From positions 1-64,000 of the forward strand of contig NZ_CAMEFJ010000004.1 of NCBI RefSeq assembly GCF_945915485.1: DNA of 64,000 bases, written 5' to 3'. The DNA is from an uncultured Agrococcus sp. (GTDB lineage: Bacteria; Actinomycetota; Actinomycetes; Actinomycetales; Microbacteriaceae). Made by a program: the position numbers and the translations under genes. Positions 1-8,889 of this stretch are shown piece by piece (the stretch's first letter is position 1; each line of letters begins with the position of its first letter). The notes under the pieces were generated by a model. That model was not told the DNA's origin. It searched no databases and saw only the letters and a program-made list of their open reading frames with translations.

Positions 1-155
1 GACCAGGTGCGGTGCTTCGCTTGCGCAATGGCAGCATCCGGGAGACCGACGACGTGGACGCGCGGGAGGCCCGGGGCGATATCAACTTGAATGCCGACGA
101 TGACGCCGCCCATGCCCTTCGGTGTTACCGCGTGGGTATTCCCTACGAGTCTCAT
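1..155 (-). CDS. YifB/ComM-family Mg-chelatase-like AAA protein, N-terminal fragment
   Basis: Only the first ~51 codons are in the window; the gene runs off the left edge. The translation opens MRLVGNTHAVTPKGMGGVIV and continues VDIAPGLPRVHVVGLPDAAI, the conserved N-terminus of the YifB/ComM family (ComM is known as a hexameric helicase acting in branch migration during transformation). The ATG overlaps the yraN stop codon as ATGA, so the two genes are translationally coupled. The order yraN-yifB (usually followed by dprA) is typical of actinobacteria. The family call is firm; function in this organism is inferred. Confidence 0.88.
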   Translation of the reverse strand, partial: MRLVGNTHAVTPKGMGGVIVGIQVDIAPGLPRVHVVGLPDAAIAQAKHRTW

Positions 156-505
156 GCGATGCCCTCAACGTGATCGAGTCGATCTACGGCAGAGCCCTGT
201 ATCAGGATGCCCACCGCATCGATACGGATCGGCCCTGACGCATCGTGCTCCCGCATCCAGGCCCGGGCCAAGGTTCGTAATCGAAGCGCCTTGTCCGGCG
301 TGATCGCTTCGAGAGGGTGCCCGAAACGAGTGCTGCGACGAGTCTTGACTTCGACGAAGACAAAGCCTCGCCCGCGCCTTGCGATGATGTCCAGTTCGCC
401 CGAGGGGCACCGCCAGTTGCGCTCGATCACGGAGAATCCCCGCGAGCGCAGATGTTGGGCGGCGAGATCCTCACCGAGTTGTCCGAGTGTCGTTCTTGCG
501 TCCAC
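152..505 (-). CDS. YraN family (UPF0102) endonuclease-like protein
   Basis: 117 residues, full length for the family. A predicted PD-(D/E)XK-like core is visible: GEDLAAQHLRSRGFSVIERN near residues 11-30, then GELDIIARR and FVFVEVKTRR around 36-56, where the E, D and EVK residues form the nuclease-like signature. Biological role is unsettled in the literature. It sits between DUF2469 and yifB, the normal actinobacterial order, and its stop overlaps the yifB start by ATGA. Confidence 0.9.
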   Translation of the reverse strand: MDARTTLGQLGEDLAAQHLRSRGFSVIERNWRCPSGELDIIARRGRGFVFVEVKTRRSTRFGHPLEAITPDKALRLRTLARAWMREHDASGPIRIDAVGILIQGSAVDRLDHVEGIA

Positions 506-594
506 CCCGCCAGCATGGGCTCACGCCCGGCCCGGACGTGAGCGTGGAGGCCCCCGCTGTGGAGAAAACTGACCTGTTGGGCGCGCTTCGACTG

Positions 595-918
595 CTACTC
601 GTCGAGCGAGAGATCCTTCGGCAATTCGAAGTCCTTCGACTGGAGTTCCTCGACGTTGACGTCCTTGAAGGTCAGGACGCGAACGCTCTTCACGAACCGG
701 TCGGCACGATAGATATCCCACACCCACACATCGGTGAGCTCGATCTCGAAGTAGAAGTCTGCTCCGGCGTCGTGTCGTGTCAGCTTCACATCATTCGCGA
801 GGTAGAACCGACGCTCAGTCTCGATGACGTACTGGAACATGCCGACGACGTCGCGGTACTCGCGAAACAGCTGCAGCTCGACTTCGCGGTCGTAATCATC
901 GATGTCTTCTGGCTCCAC
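595..918 (-). CDS. DUF2469 family protein
   Basis: 107 residues opening MEPEDIDDYDREVELQLFRE, the very conserved beginning of the actinobacteria-restricted DUF2469 family, including the YRDVVGMFQYVIETERRFYL stretch. Function is unknown. In most actinobacteria it directly follows rnhB; here a 3.7-kb gene lies between them, which marks an insertion into an otherwise fixed gene order. It is followed by yraN after an 89-bp gap. Confidence 0.92.
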   Translation of the reverse strand: MEPEDIDDYDREVELQLFREYRDVVGMFQYVIETERRFYLANDVKLTRHDAGADFYFEIELTDVWVWDIYRADRFVKSVRVLTFKDVNVEELQSKDFELPKDLSLDE

Positions 919-963
919 ACCCTAATCCTACGAGCCTCCTGCACTTCGAGCCCAACCGGGCCA

Positions 964-3900
964 CTACTTTGCAGCTTGGATGCCCTCTCCCACGGCCTCG
1001 ATGATCCGTTCTCGTGCCTCATCCAATCGCCGATCGAGATCTTCCATATTGAACCGATGGCTCGTTGGAACAACAGTGCAGTTGCGCACTTCACCGTCTT
1101 TTAGATTCATGATGCGGCAGGGGTGGTACTTCTCATCGATCAACGTGACGCTTGCGTCCTCCTGGCGTTTGAGCGTCAAATCGATGACAAGGCTGTCACG
1201 CGTGATGGGCGGTTGAATGTTCATGTTGGACACGAAATTGCTCGCGGACCACAGGCAGGGCACGTTGCGTCCTGCAGCATCGTGCAGAATCTCGTAGTGC
1301 TGAATGCAATGCGAATGGGCTCCGACGATATAGTCGGCACCAGCGTCGGCTACCAATTGCGCGAACTCACGCTGACGACTGGTGATCTTCGATGTGTACT
1401 CACGTCCCCAGTGACAGCTGGCGATGATGAACTCGGCGCCGGATTCCCGGGCCGCACGGATGTCCTCAGCGACACGCTCAGGATCGAAGTACGGGAACAT
1501 GACGTCTCGCCCACGCTTCGTGAAGTTCGCCTTCTTCATCATCTGCCGGGCGCTGTCCAAGTATGCGACTAGCCCGACCTTTATGCCGTTGATTTCCACA
1601 ACGACGTATCGCGGATCCTCTGGCGAGGCGAATGCCCCGGTATGTATCAGCTGACACTGATTTGCCGCGCTCAGAGTCTCGAGCACACCGCGAGTTCCCG
1701 TGTCGTAAATGTGGTTCTGGGCAAGTGTCACCGCGTCAAACCCGGATCGTCGAAGGGCCGCCAAGAACGATCGCGGTGCATTCAGATGCGGGCGCCCGTT
1801 CACGTGCTCTCGCTGGACAGTGTAGGGAGCGGAAGAGCTCACGGTCGACTCGAGGTTGCCGGTGACAAAGTCCGCTTCCTGGAAGAGATTCCGCACATAC
1901 TGCAAGCTGAAGTCGAACGGCGACCCGTCCTCACGCAACGCGACCTCCTGCTGCCGCCTTCTGGCCATAAGATCGCCGACCATCATGATGCGACAGGTAT
2001 CGCCTGACTGCGACTCGCTTCGATAAATGCCGTCCTCGAACGAGAACCTGGCTCGCGGTACGTCACCGAGCGAAGGCTCGGATGACCTTTCACGTTCGAT
2101 ATAGGAAGGATGCCGCAACTCGTGACGAGTTATGACGGCCGCGGCGTCTTCCATCGTGAAGAAGTCACTTTCGGATCCTGGAGTGTGCTGCGCCGGATCA
2201 AAACTACTCACAAGTTGAGATCCACGATACGAGTACGCGTCCCATTTGTATCCCGCTTCCTCGGCGTATTTTACCGCTGGCGAGGTCTTGCCCGCACGTA
2301 CCAGAGTCTTCTGCGAAAACGCCCTCTTGCCGAACTTCTTGCAAGTGAACGGTACGTGCAGTTCCTTCAGAGCGACGCAACCCCGGAACGCTTTCTTGCC
2401 GATTGACTTCAGCTGATTATGCAGACCAACATGTGAAAGCGAGCGGCAACCCAAGAACGTTTCGGCAGCGATGTCCTGTACCAAGTAGGGCACGTCTACT
2501 CTCGTCAATGAACGACAGAAGCTGAACGCACCGGCGCCAACGAACTTGATCTCATTCGGGAGCGCGTCTTCACGCAAGGCTCGATCGCTGGTCATGACAT
2601 CGCTGATGCCGCGCTTGGAGAAGTAGTAGAGCTCATGGAGTGACTCGCACTCTTTGAAGCACTCCTTGCCTATCCGAGTTAATCCGTACGGCAGACCAAC
2701 GGATTGCAATCGCTTGGCTCTACGGAAAGTACCGGGCCGGAGTTCGGTAAGTGCATCGGGAAGTTCTACATGTTCAAGTGAAGAGGTGCCTTCGAATGCT
2801 CGATCTCCGATCTCCCGTAGGGTTTCCGGAAGCTCGATCTCGACGAGCCCGGGCGTATTAGCGAAAGCGCGACGCCCCATCCGTTCAAGTCCGTTCGGAA
2901 GCACAACTCTTCGGACCGTCGTGTTTGCCTCGAAAGCCCCCGGCCCGATTGCGATTATCGGCACGCCATTGACTTCAGCGGGAACCTGCACCGTCTGCTC
3001 ACTGCCCAGGTACTTCCTAATCGTGCCTTTCCCTCCGACCACATCCACCCGAAAATCTTCGCGAGCGACAGATCCCGTCGGTGCTGCAGCGCCGGCGGCC
3101 GAAGCCGTGCTTATTCCTAGCGATTCTGGCGTGACGCCTGATGCCTCCGCCGGATACTTCGTCTTCCGACTCAGGAATGGATCGAACAGGTATCGCTTGC
3201 CGATTTTTTGCGGAGCGTACGGCGCCTGAACCAGCACGAGGTCGGGAGCAGAGTTGCCCTCGATAAGGCTGACTCGGTCGGGGCTGATCGCGACATCCCA
3301 GCCTACGAAGTTCACGCCAGACAGGACCGACATTGCCTCCGTGGCGATCTTCAGGACTTGATCCCAGTGCGGAACCTGCGCACCGACAAAACGCTTGTTC
3401 GAGTACGGGTGGGATTCCGCGACAACGCCTTTCTTATTCACACCGGGAGTCACGATGACGCCCGTCTCTTTGTCGACATCGCAGACAAAACCGTCAGCAC
3501 TGAAGTTGTCGGTAATGCTGTCGCCTCCGAACCGGATGCCGGTCGAGATGATGTGAACGCCCTCTTCGTCCTGCAATGTGACGACACGCACGGTGTTCAC
3601 CGAATGCGGATAGAACTCATTCAACTCAGAATGCTGCTGCACCGACTCCTCGACGAGCACCAGCGGTTTCGACATGAGGTCGTTGTACAGTGCCGTCAGC
3701 TGCTCGCGTCCCACCTTGAGGTCGAGTTTGAAGGTTCCGAGACCGCCGCCAGAGCGGAGCGGCTTACAGAACGCTTCGTCGATGCCGTCAGCGAACTCGA
3801 GAAAGTCTTCCAGGGTTGAGCCGTCGCGATTCACGAAGAACTTCCGATTGACGTGCTCGGAGTACACGTGATCGAAGATGTCCTTCTGGCCAAGGAGTTC

Positions 3901-4677
3901 GAGGTCGGACTTCACGTTGAATCGATTGGAGAGCCGCTGACTCAGCTTCTGACGCGCGTAACCGTCGATTTGCTCATCGGAGAGCTCCCAGCCGCGATAG
4001 CACATGTAATAGGCCGGAATGATGTCGTACACCATTTGGAACCGAGTCATATGCTCGCGAACTTGTTGCTCACTCCATCCGGTTTCTTCCATCACCGATT
4101 TACGATTCGCTTTGGCCGTCGTGTTCCAGCCGCGAACCCTCTCGCTTATCTCTTTATCGGTCTGTGCGAAGAAGCCGTACCCGGCGTACTTGCGAAAATC
4201 TATTGTCGGCCACTTCTTCTTAGCCGCACGCATCTTTTCCTCGGCCACTTCAGGTGACCAACCTGTCTCGTGGCAGACCTTCTGAACTTGCTCACCTTCG
4301 CGCTCGATGTATCGACGCACGGCTACGCGACGTGCTCGAGCGGTCTTGTAAGCAAAAAATTTCTGCTGGTTGAACTCGCTGAAGGTTATGCCGTACTGAT
4401 TCTTCAGGTCATACATGGTCGCCAGCGCTCGACCATAGGAAACCTGCATCTTCTCTGCTGCCAGCAGAACAAACCGGTCCTTTCCATCCAACTCGTCTAG
4501 TTTGTCAGTCGGGATCAAATAGAGACGGTCTTCGACGAACTGCTCGGGAGTAACACCGTGACGCTCTTGCACCGACTTCATCCGTTCTATTGCGGATGAC
4601 AGCGAGTCTCCCGTGGCGAGTCGAACGCGCGCTGCCAATGCATTCAACTCTCGCAAATCTTCGGCGCCAATGCCCAC
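964..4677 (-). CDS. Multidomain protein: helical repeats + ATP-grasp + BspA-like LRR + CapA metallophosphatase
   Basis: 1237 residues in one uninterrupted frame. Residues ~30-240 hold about four helical units with a recurring TGW/YGI-S/T-x-E pattern (e.g. ETGWSEQQVREHM near 198-210). Residues ~290-500 match a sugar-transfer-associated ATP-grasp fold: KPLRSGGGLGTFKL (305-318), VEESVQQH (342-349), HSVNTVRVVT (358-367), NFVGWDVAI (456-464) and IEGNSAPDL (472-480). Residues ~540-800 are BspA-type leucine-rich repeats (IGPGAFEANTTVRRVVLPNG, IGDRAFEGTSSLEHVELP and others). Residues ~893-1175 are a CapA/PgsA-type metallophosphatase: VGDLM (900-904), GNLEST (940-945), AQNHIYD (986-992), CHWGREY (1088-1094), GAHSHC (1119-1124). 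No signal peptide or membrane segment is visible. CapA-type proteins act in polyglutamate or related polymer assembly, and ATP-grasp enzymes make acid-amine bonds, so a role in an amino-acid-modified cell-surface polymer is inferred. It interrupts the rnhB-DUF2469 order and looks less GC-rich than its neighbours, consistent with acquisition. Confidence 0.85.
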   Translation of the reverse strand: MGIGAEDLRELNALAARVRLATGDSLSSAIERMKSVQERHGVTPEQFVEDRLYLIPTDKLDELDGKDRFVLLAAEKMQVSYGRALATMYDLKNQYGITFSEFNQQKFFAYKTARARRVAVRRYIEREGEQVQKVCHETGWSPEVAEEKMRAAKKKWPTIDFRKYAGYGFFAQTDKEISERVRGWNTTAKANRKSVMEETGWSEQQVREHMTRFQMVYDIIPAYYMCYRGWELSDEQIDGYARQKLSQRLSNRFNVKSDLELLGQKDIFDHVYSEHVNRKFFVNRDGSTLEDFLEFADGIDEAFCKPLRSGGGLGTFKLDLKVGREQLTALYNDLMSKPLVLVEESVQQHSELNEFYPHSVNTVRVVTLQDEEGVHIISTGIRFGGDSITDNFSADGFVCDVDKETGVIVTPGVNKKGVVAESHPYSNKRFVGAQVPHWDQVLKIATEAMSVLSGVNFVGWDVAISPDRVSLIEGNSAPDLVLVQAPYAPQKIGKRYLFDPFLSRKTKYPAEASGVTPESLGISTASAAGAAAPTGSVAREDFRVDVVGGKGTIRKYLGSEQTVQVPAEVNGVPIIAIGPGAFEANTTVRRVVLPNGLERMGRRAFANTPGLVEIELPETLREIGDRAFEGTSSLEHVELPDALTELRPGTFRRAKRLQSVGLPYGLTRIGKECFKECESLHELYYFSKRGISDVMTSDRALREDALPNEIKFVGAGAFSFCRSLTRVDVPYLVQDIAAETFLGCRSLSHVGLHNQLKSIGKKAFRGCVALKELHVPFTCKKFGKRAFSQKTLVRAGKTSPAVKYAEEAGYKWDAYSYRGSQLVSSFDPAQHTPGSESDFFTMEDAAAVITRHELRHPSYIERERSSEPSLGDVPRARFSFEDGIYRSESQSGDTCRIMMVGDLMARRRQQEVALREDGSPFDFSLQYVRNLFQEADFVTGNLESTVSSSAPYTVQREHVNGRPHLNAPRSFLAALRRSGFDAVTLAQNHIYDTGTRGVLETLSAANQCQLIHTGAFASPEDPRYVVVEINGIKVGLVAYLDSARQMMKKANFTKRGRDVMFPYFDPERVAEDIRAARESGAEFIIASCHWGREYTSKITSRQREFAQLVADAGADYIVGAHSHCIQHYEILHDAAGRNVPCLWSASNFVSNMNIQPPITRDSLVIDLTLKRQEDASVTLIDEKYHPCRIMNLKDGEVRNCTVVPTSHRFNMEDLDRRLDEARERIIEAVGEGIQAAK

Positions 4678-4820
4678 CTGTTCCCCCTAATCACGCCGTA
4701 ACGCTCGGTCCGTCTATTGCGTGGCCATACTAGACCCCCGAAACATGTGTTTGCGGTGAGCCGGGTCTTCTGGCGCAACGACCCTGTCGTGAGTACCCTG
4801 CCCGCACAGAGCAGCAGCGA

Positions 4821-5444
4821 TCAGTGCAGCCAGGTTTGGCGATGCAGCACACTGGCTCCATGCTCGCGAATTGCGGCGAGATGCGCTACGGTTCCGTACC
4901 CCTTGTTCGATTCCCAGGCGTAGTGGGGCTCGCGCAGTGACGCATCCTGCATGTACGCGTCGCGCGCGACTTTCGCATAGCAGGCTGCCGCCGCAACCGA
5001 GACACAATCGCGGTCAGCCTTTGCACGTACGGTAATCGGCATGGGAGTCGGCAGCACGTCACTCAACCAGTCGTGACTGCCATCGAGCAGAACGTGACAG
5101 CGACCGAGATCGACTCCCTGACTCTGCAGGTCCTCGATGGCGAGGACCGCAGCATCCGCAAGGCACTTTGCGATACCGGCGTCATCGATTCTGTCGGCGT
5201 CGATCCAGCCCAAGCCGACCGTCGCCCACTCCCGCAATTGCGGAGCAATGCTCTCACGGCGACGCTGAGTGAGCGTCTTCGAGTCCCGCAACCCTTCCGG
5301 CCACGTCGTGTGCTCTGCTGTGAGCACGGCTGCGCCAACCGTTACCGGCCCAGCGATCGCGCCCCTCCCGACTTCATCGATGCCGATGACGAAATCGCAC
5401 TGGCGCAGAATCTCGCTCTCGACATCCAGCGAGGGATAGATCAC
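4821..5444 (-). CDS. rnhB: Ribonuclease HII
   Basis: 207 residues. Removes ribonucleotides and RNA from RNA/DNA hybrids in the cytoplasm. The catalytic signature IGIDEVGRGAIAGPV lies near residues 21-35, with DSKTL and the later LLDGSHDW and KADRDCVSVAAA motifs. The GTG start is chosen because GTGA overlaps the lepB stop codon (translational coupling) and gives a normal N-terminus; the frame stays open upstream into lepB, which would add 24 residues and is not needed. Part of rplS-lepB-rnhB. Confidence 0.95.
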   Translation of the reverse strand: MIYPSLDVESEILRQCDFVIGIDEVGRGAIAGPVTVGAAVLTAEHTTWPEGLRDSKTLTQRRRESIAPQLREWATVGLGWIDADRIDDAGIAKCLADAAVLAIEDLQSQGVDLGRCHVLLDGSHDWLSDVLPTPMPITVRAKADRDCVSVAAAACYAKVARDAYMQDASLREPHYAWESNKGYGTVAHLAAIREHGASVLHRQTWLH

Positions 5445-6178
5445 GGCGTACCGTCTGGGACACCCAAGAACGTCCCCGAATGATTGTCCAGCCACGACCA
5501 TCGATCCATGGGCCACGTAATCACGATCGCTCTGCCGACGAGGTTGTCGTGCGGGACGAAACCGTCATGCGGGCCGTCCTGATGCGAACGAGAGTCGGCC
5601 GAATGGTACCGGTTGTCTCCCATAACCCAGTAGGCATCCTCCGGAACGGTCACGTTGAATTCGATCCCGGAGGCCGGCAGACCCTCCTGATCGAGCTGCA
5701 AGTACTGCTCGTTGATCGGTACACCGTTGACAACGAGTTGTCCGAAGTCGTTACAGCACTCGACAGTGTCGCCGGGCAGCCCGATAACGCGCTTCACCAA
5801 GTAGCCGTGCGACTCGTCAGGCGCAAGCCCTATGAACACCATCGTGTCCCTGAAGAACCCTGCAGCGCCTCCCGGCGATTCCGCAGGAGGCGAATGCAGC
5901 CAGCCGCCTGGATCCTCGAAGACGATGATGTCGCCCCGCTGCACATCGATCGGGCCCGGCGTCAGCAGGCTGACCGCGATGCGGTCGTCGACCTGCAGCG
6001 TATTCGCCATCGACTCCGAAGGAATATAGAACGGCTTGAGCAGGAAGGTCTTCACCAGGAACGAGATGAGTACCGCAAGGAGAAAGACGACAACGAGGTC
6101 GCGAAGCAGCAGTAGTGCGCTCTTGCCGAAGCTCGAAGGAGAAGACTTCTCCGCGTGTCGAGCTGCTGTCTCTGCCAT
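5441..6178 (-). CDS. lepB: Signal peptidase I
   Basis: 245 residues. Cleaves signal peptides of Sec/Tat-exported proteins at the outer face of the membrane. One N-terminal transmembrane helix (LLLLRDLVVVFLLAVLISFL, about residues 22-41) is followed by the catalytic serine motif IPSESMANTL, the lysine motif YLVKRVIGLPGDTVE and MGDNRYHSADSR. The ATG at 6178 is preferred over an upstream in-frame TTG because a GGGGG ribosome-binding site sits just before it. It shares a GTGA overlap with rnhB. Confidence 0.95.
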   Translation of the reverse strand: MAETAARHAEKSSPSSFGKSALLLLRDLVVVFLLAVLISFLVKTFLLKPFYIPSESMANTLQVDDRIAVSLLTPGPIDVQRGDIIVFEDPGGWLHSPPAESPGGAAGFFRDTMVFIGLAPDESHGYLVKRVIGLPGDTVECCNDFGQLVVNGVPINEQYLQLDQEGLPASGIEFNVTVPEDAYWVMGDNRYHSADSRSHQDGPHDGFVPHDNLVGRAIVITWPMDRWSWLDNHSGTFLGVPDGTP

Positions 6179-6251
6179 CGAACCCCCTGCATGCCTAGGC
6201 AAGCATATCCATAAGACCGGTGAGCGCAGTGAGCATCACCGAGATGCACGA

Positions 6252-6281
6252 AGGGCGGGTGATCAACCGACCACCCGCCCT
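6252..6281 (-). terminator. Stem-loop downstream of rplS
   Basis: A perfect 10-bp inverted repeat, AGGGCGGGTG / CACCCGCCCT with a 10-nt loop, begins 12 bp after the rplS stop. No strong U-tract follows, so termination or partial attenuation before lepB is inferred. Confidence 0.6.
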
Positions 6282-6293
6282 GCAAGAACGTGC

Positions 6294-6641
6294 TTAGTTT
6301 TCGCGCTTCTCGCGGATGCGAGCAGACTTGCCGACGCGGTCACGCAGGTAGTAGAGCTTCGCGCGACGAACGTCGCCGCGGCTCACGAGCTCGATCTTGT
6401 CGATGTTCGGCGAGTGCACGGGGAACGTACGCTCAACGCCGACCTGGAATGACAGCTTGCGAACCGTGAAGGTCTCACCAACACCGCGTCCCTGCCGGGC
6501 GATAACGACGCCCTGGAAGATCTGGATACGCGAACGGCTGCCCTCGATAATGCTCACGTGCACCTTGACGGTGTCACCGGCGCGGAAGTCGGGCAGATCG
6601 GTCTTGAGGCTCTGAGCGTCAAGGTCCTGAAGAATGTGCAT
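6294..6641 (-). CDS. rplS: 50S ribosomal protein bL19
   Basis: 115 residues, the standard bL19 length, beginning [19 protein letters not shown] and containing [20 protein letters not shown] and the [16 protein letters not shown] block. bL19 sits at the 30S-50S interface. The internal ATG at 6641 is chosen because upstream residues of the open frame are not conserved and an AGAGAG element precedes it. It heads rplS-lepB-rnhB and lies downstream of the trmD cluster, as usual in actinobacteria. Confidence 0.97.
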   Translation of the reverse strand: MHILQDLDAQSLKTDLPDFRAGDTVKVHVSIIEGSRSRIQIFQGVVIARQGRGVGETFTVRKLSFQVGVERTFPVHSPNIDKIELVSRGDVRRAKLYYLRDRVGKSARIREKREN

Positions 6642-6792
6642 AGCGTTGTCGCTCTCTGCAGTCGCCGCTGGTCGGCTGCTCGTTCGTTGTCGTTGAGAAT
6701 GTGCCAGCTCCATGCTCCCCCGCGGCAGAGACTGCGCATGGCACAGCTATCTATCTTGCCATATGTTCCGGCATCGCGAAACCAGAGAGGCG

Positions 6793-7380
6793 TCAGCGAT
6801 CTTCGTCGTTGTCCTCGACGATGATGCGCTGCCCACTCTGCGGGCCATCCGTGCTCTCGAAGGTCGCATCCATCTGGATGGGCCGCCTGGTCCCCTGCGC
6901 CTCCTCCTGCACACGTTCGGCGTAATCCTGCAGTCGACGCTGCGTGTCCCTCGCGAACGCACGGATCTGCTTCCACAGCACGACTGCACCATAGACGGGA
7001 ACCGCGAGACCGACGATGGCCGACAGCGCACTCGAGACCGGTAATGCTCCGTCACCCGCTACAGAGCTCAGTGCGCTCGCAGGACCCTCGGAGCCCTCCA
7101 CGACGACGAAGAACCCGTACAGCAGGAACAGCGACAACCACGAGCCGACCCAGGCGGCGTCCGGCCACGTGACAGCCTTCGTTTTTCGGACGTCGCGGCG
7201 CAGCGTTGTCATACCCACCACGACGGCAATACCGATAGCGAATACCGGTGCCAGGAGGGTGAAGAGCAGTAGCGCAGTGCCGAGGGGCGCGCCGAACAAG
7301 GTTCTTCCGAACATGACCCAGCCAGGCATGAAGACGATGCTCACGATGAACACCCAGTACAGCGCGCGACGAATGGCCAT
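6793..7380 (-). CDS. Uncharacterised three- to four-helix membrane protein
   Basis: 195 residues. Hydrophobic segments lie near residues 6-22 (ALYWVFIVSIVFMPGWVMF), 33-55, 77-93 and 113-135, followed by a charged cytoplasmic-looking tail rich in R, E and D (ending IIVEDNDEDR). I do not recognise a named family. The ATG at 7380 is chosen since the upstream open frame overlaps trmD and is R/P-rich. It sits 17 bp after trmD and before rplS, and is probably co-transcribed with the ribosome and tRNA maturation genes. Function unknown. Confidence 0.75.
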   Translation of the reverse strand: MAIRRALYWVFIVSIVFMPGWVMFGRTLFGAPLGTALLLFTLLAPVFAIGIAVVVGMTTLRRDVRKTKAVTWPDAAWVGSWLSLFLLYGFFVVVEGSEGPASALSSVAGDGALPVSSALSAIVGLAVPVYGAVVLWKQIRAFARDTQRRLQDYAERVQEEAQGTRRPIQMDATFESTDGPQSGQRIIVEDNDEDR

Positions 7381-7397
7381 GCTACGAGGGTAACGTC

Positions 7398-8084
7398 CTA
7401 GTCGGGCAGGAGGTCGGGTCGAACGCGCTGTGTTCGCTCCAGGCGTTGCTCGTGTCGCCAGGCGGCGATGGCTCCATGGTCGCCGCTGCGCAACACGGCA
7501 GGAACTTCCAGTCCGCGCCACTGCGAGGGTTTCGTATAGCTGGGGTACTCGAGAAGACCGTCCTCATGGCTCTCCTCGCTGAGCGATTCCGGGTTCCCGA
7601 TCATGCCGGGCACGAGCCTCGTGATGGCCTCGATCATTGCCAGTGAGGCGACTTCTCCGCCGTTGAGCACGTAGTCGCCGAGGGAGATCTCGCGCACTTC
7701 CGCCCGGTCAGCGGCATACTCGGCCACGCGGGCGTCGATGCCTTCGTACCGTCCGCACGCGAACACCAGGTGTTCACGACCGGCGAGTTCCTCCGCATCG
7801 GCCTGCGTGAACGGTCTGCCGGCCGGCGTCGGGAGTACGAGCGTGGAGGCCCGCTCGGGAGCCAGCAGCGCATCCAGCGCTTCCCCCCACGGCTCCGGCT
7901 TCATGACCATGCCGGCGCCGCCACCGTACGGTGTGTCGTCGACCGTGCGGTGCCGGTCGTGCGTCCACTCCCGTAGATCGTGCGCTGCGATGTCGATGAG
8001 GCCGCGCTCACGCGCCTTTCCCACGAGCGAGACATCGAGCACGCTGAAGAACTCGGGAAAGATCGTGACGATGTCTATGCGCAT
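7398..8084 (-). CDS. trmD: tRNA (guanine-N1)-methyltransferase
   Basis: 228 residues. TrmD makes m1G37 in tRNAs to prevent +1 frameshifting, using S-adenosylmethionine bound in a trefoil knot. Signatures: [13 protein letters not shown] at the start, [17 protein letters not shown] near residues 50-65, [15 protein letters not shown] near 107-121 and [14 protein letters not shown] near 134-147. The start is set one base after the rimM stop; an upstream in-frame start would overlap rimM and adds non-conserved residues. Confidence 0.97.
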   Translation of the reverse strand: MRIDIVTIFPEFFSVLDVSLVGKARERGLIDIAAHDLREWTHDRHRTVDDTPYGGGAGMVMKPEPWGEALDALLAPERASTLVLPTPAGRPFTQADAEELAGREHLVFACGRYEGIDARVAEYAADRAEVREISLGDYVLNGGEVASLAMIEAITRLVPGMIGNPESLSEESHEDGLLEYPSYTKPSQWRGLEVPAVLRSGDHGAIAAWRHEQRLERTQRVRPDLLPD

Positions 8085-8085
8085 G

Positions 8086-8694
8086 TCACTCGTCTGCCGG
8101 TTCGGCATCCTCCGGGAGCTCCTCGAACAGCCCCTGCGGCGGCGTAATCGTGACGGTGCCCTTTTGCAGATCGATTTCGGGAACGAACGCTTTCACGAAG
8201 GGCAGCATGAACTCGGTGCCCTGCACGTCGATAACGAGCAGGTCTTGAGCCGGGAACGCGTCCACACGCGCAACGATGCCGATCTGTTCGCCGTCACGGA
8301 TCACGTTCAAACCAGACAGCTGATGCACGTACCAGGCATCGCTCTCCTCTGGCAGCTCTTGCGCATCCTGGTCTACCCAGAGGATGGCCTTCACGAGCGT
8401 CTCCGCTTCCGTGCGATCATCCACGCCGCGGAAGAACCCGACGGGATTGCTGTTGAAAATGCGGAACTCACGCATTTCAATGGTTTTGCCGTGCCATTTG
8501 CTCCCGGCGGGCACCTGCAATGAGAACACGGCTCCCTGCGTAAAACGACGCGCGGGGTCATCCGTGTACAGCTCGATCTTCAGCCCACCCTTAAGGCCAT
8601 GAGCCTTGGTCAATCGGCCAACGCGGAGCTGGGTGCGCTGGCCGGGTTTTCTAGCGATCGGTGTCCACCACGTCGACGCGGACGCGGCGCCCAT
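8086..8694 (-). CDS. rimM: Ribosome maturation factor RimM
   Basis: Up to 202 residues. RimM assists 30S head assembly and binds uS19. Family landmarks are [20 protein letters not shown] (about 23-42) and the C-terminal PRC-barrel portion with [20 protein letters not shown]. The start is awkward: the only ATG/GTG/TTG in frame before the conserved core is the ATG at 8694, 44 bp inside khpA, giving a 16-20 residue extension relative to typical RimM. An ATC just before the khpA stop could be the true rare start. The 3' end abuts trmD. Confidence 0.93.
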   Translation of the reverse strand: MGAASASTWWTPIARKPGQRTQLRVGRLTKAHGLKGGLKIELYTDDPARRFTQGAVFSLQVPAGSKWHGKTIEMREFRIFNSNPVGFFRGVDDRTEAETLVKAILWVDQDAQELPEESDAWYVHQLSGLNVIRDGEQIGIVARVDAFPAQDLLVIDVQGTEFMLPFVKAFVPEIDLQKGTVTITPPQGLFEELPEDAEPADE

Positions 8695-8887
8695 CTGCCA
8701 GTGAGGTCACAACCGTGCGCAGCGCTTTCGCTGTTCGACCGGCCCGACCAATAACGCGGCCGATGTCATCCGGGTGCACGCGCACCTCGAGCATCTCACC
8801 GCGATCGGTGGTGCGGGAGGCTACACGTACATCCTCGGGCCGGTGCACAATGCCCGACACGAGGTGCTCGAGTGCCTCCCGCAGCAT
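8651..8887 (-). CDS. khpA: KH-domain RNA-binding protein KhpA
   Basis: 78 residues, a single KH domain with the GRVIGRAGRTAKALRTVV loop corresponding to the GxxG motif (here GRAG). KhpA proteins bind RNA and, in Gram-positives studied, pair with KhpB. It lies between rpsP and rimM, its invariant actinobacterial position. The stop codon falls inside the upstream open part of rimM. Confidence 0.93.
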   Translation of the reverse strand: MLREALEHLVSGIVHRPEDVRVASRTTDRGEMLEVRVHPDDIGRVIGRAGRTAKALRTVVTSLADGRRVRVDVVDTDR

Positions 8888-8889
8888 GA

